Origin: Immundisolibacteraceae bacterium | GTDB lineage: Bacteria; Pseudomonadota; Gammaproteobacteria; Immundisolibacterales; Immundisolibacteraceae | Length of the DNA: 6,556 nt | NCBI GenBank assembly: GCA_019090185.1 | Contig: JAHRWJ010000017.1 | Coordinates: forward strand, 1 to 6,556 | Reading direction: 5' to 3' | Shown here: positions 6,383-6,556 of the stretch, one piece after another | Numbering within the stretch: position 1 is the first letter of the stretch | How the letters are laid out: the number at the start of each line of letters is the position of its first letter | Program-made: the position numbers and the translations under genes | Notes under the pieces: model-generated | The model's database searches: none | Seen by the model: only the letters and a program-made list of their open reading frames with translations | Told to the model about the DNA's origin: nothing

Positions 6383-6417
6383 AACCCTGGGAAATCATTA
6401 GCTGGTTTTCCAGGGTT
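6383..6417. terminator. Hairpin between convergent genes, possible bidirectional terminator
   Basis: AACCCTGGGAAA at 6383-6394 pairs with TTTTCCAGGGTT at 6406-6417, a 12-bp stem with one G-U pair and an 11-base loop. It starts 20 bases after the hydratase stop and lies 6 bases past the stop of the convergent permease gene. The T tracts inside the stem (TTTT on plus, TTT on minus) are not followed by a real T run on either strand, so it is weaker than a textbook terminator. Its location between two gene ends is the main support. Confidence 0.55.
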
Positions 6418-6422
6418 AATCC

Positions 6423-6556
6423 TTAATCGCTTCTTAAGGCAGTTAACGGATCAGTGCGGGCGGCCCGAATCGCCGGTACCACCCCGCTTAAGAGCCCAAT
6501 CGCGGTGGCGACCCCCAGTGATGCAAATATGTAATTCCAGGCGTTGCTGACCGGCA
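6423..6556 (-). CDS. FtsX/MacB-type ABC transporter permease, C-terminal end (partial)
   Basis: The minus strand is open from the right edge to a TAA (complement of 6423-6425), giving 43 residues. They contain a last transmembrane helix (YIFASLGVATAIGLLSGVVP) followed by AIRAARTDPLTALRSD. The P-A-x-R-A-A-x-x-D-P-x-x-A-L-R ending is the signature C-terminus of FtsX-domain permeases of the MacB/LolC/YknZ group. In these, the final helix is followed by a short cytoplasmic tail touching the ATPase. Such permeases work with a separate ATP-binding protein, and often a periplasmic adaptor, in lipoprotein release, peptide or drug export, or mechanotransmission; which applies cannot be told from this fragment. 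Partner genes would lie outside the window to the right. Confidence 0.85.
   Translation of the reverse strand, partial: PVSNAWNYIFASLGVATAIGLLSGVVPAIRAARTDPLTALRSD

Overview
The window looks like chromosomal DNA of a Gram-negative proteobacterium. A marine-type gammaproteobacterium is my best guess, from the overall look of the proteins (CHASE histidine kinase with a Rcp1-like regulator, SSS symporter, YhbW-like luciferase-family enzyme, crotonase, FtsX-type permease). This is an impression, not a database result. There are no rRNA or tRNA genes, insertion sequences or CRISPR arrays that I can see.

Layout. (1) Bases 1-2472 are AT-richer (37% G+C in a counted 60-base sample, 181-240). They hold the last 23 codons of a possible upstream gene, an intact membrane-bound CHASE-domain sensor histidine kinase, and, overlapping its stop codon, a single-domain response regulator gene that is clearly broken. 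The break combines a frameshifting deletion next to the acidic pair, an in-frame TAA, changed conserved residues and a damaged C-terminus. (2) Bases about 2373-2596 are a transition zone with an unrecognised 3' gene remnant that ends 2 bases from the convergent symporter gene. (3) Bases 2599-5265 are GC-richer (63% in sample 2821-2880). They carry, on the minus strand, a luciferase-like flavin-dependent oxidoreductase followed 66 bases later by a sodium:solute symporter with a TTG start, probably one transcript. (4) Bases 5266-5544 form a divergent control region with three dyads, one a perfect 14-bp inverted repeat. (5) Bases 5545-6363 encode, on the plus strand, a crotonase-family enoyl-CoA hydratase. 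It resembles hydroxycinnamoyl-CoA hydratase-lyase but has both classical hydratase glutamates. (6) A hairpin at 6383-6417 separates it from the convergent C-terminal end of an FtsX/MacB-type ABC permease that runs off the window.

How the parts fit. The kinase and its regulator would have formed a translationally coupled phosphorelay pair, but the receiver is destroyed, so the kinase is either orphaned or signals to a receiver elsewhere. The oxidoreductase, symporter and hydratase could belong to uptake and catabolism of an organic acid around a shared divergent operator. That link is inference from layout only. I did not find a clearly new biological system. The items most worth checking are the decayed receiver, the perfect dyad and the active-site make-up of the hydratase.
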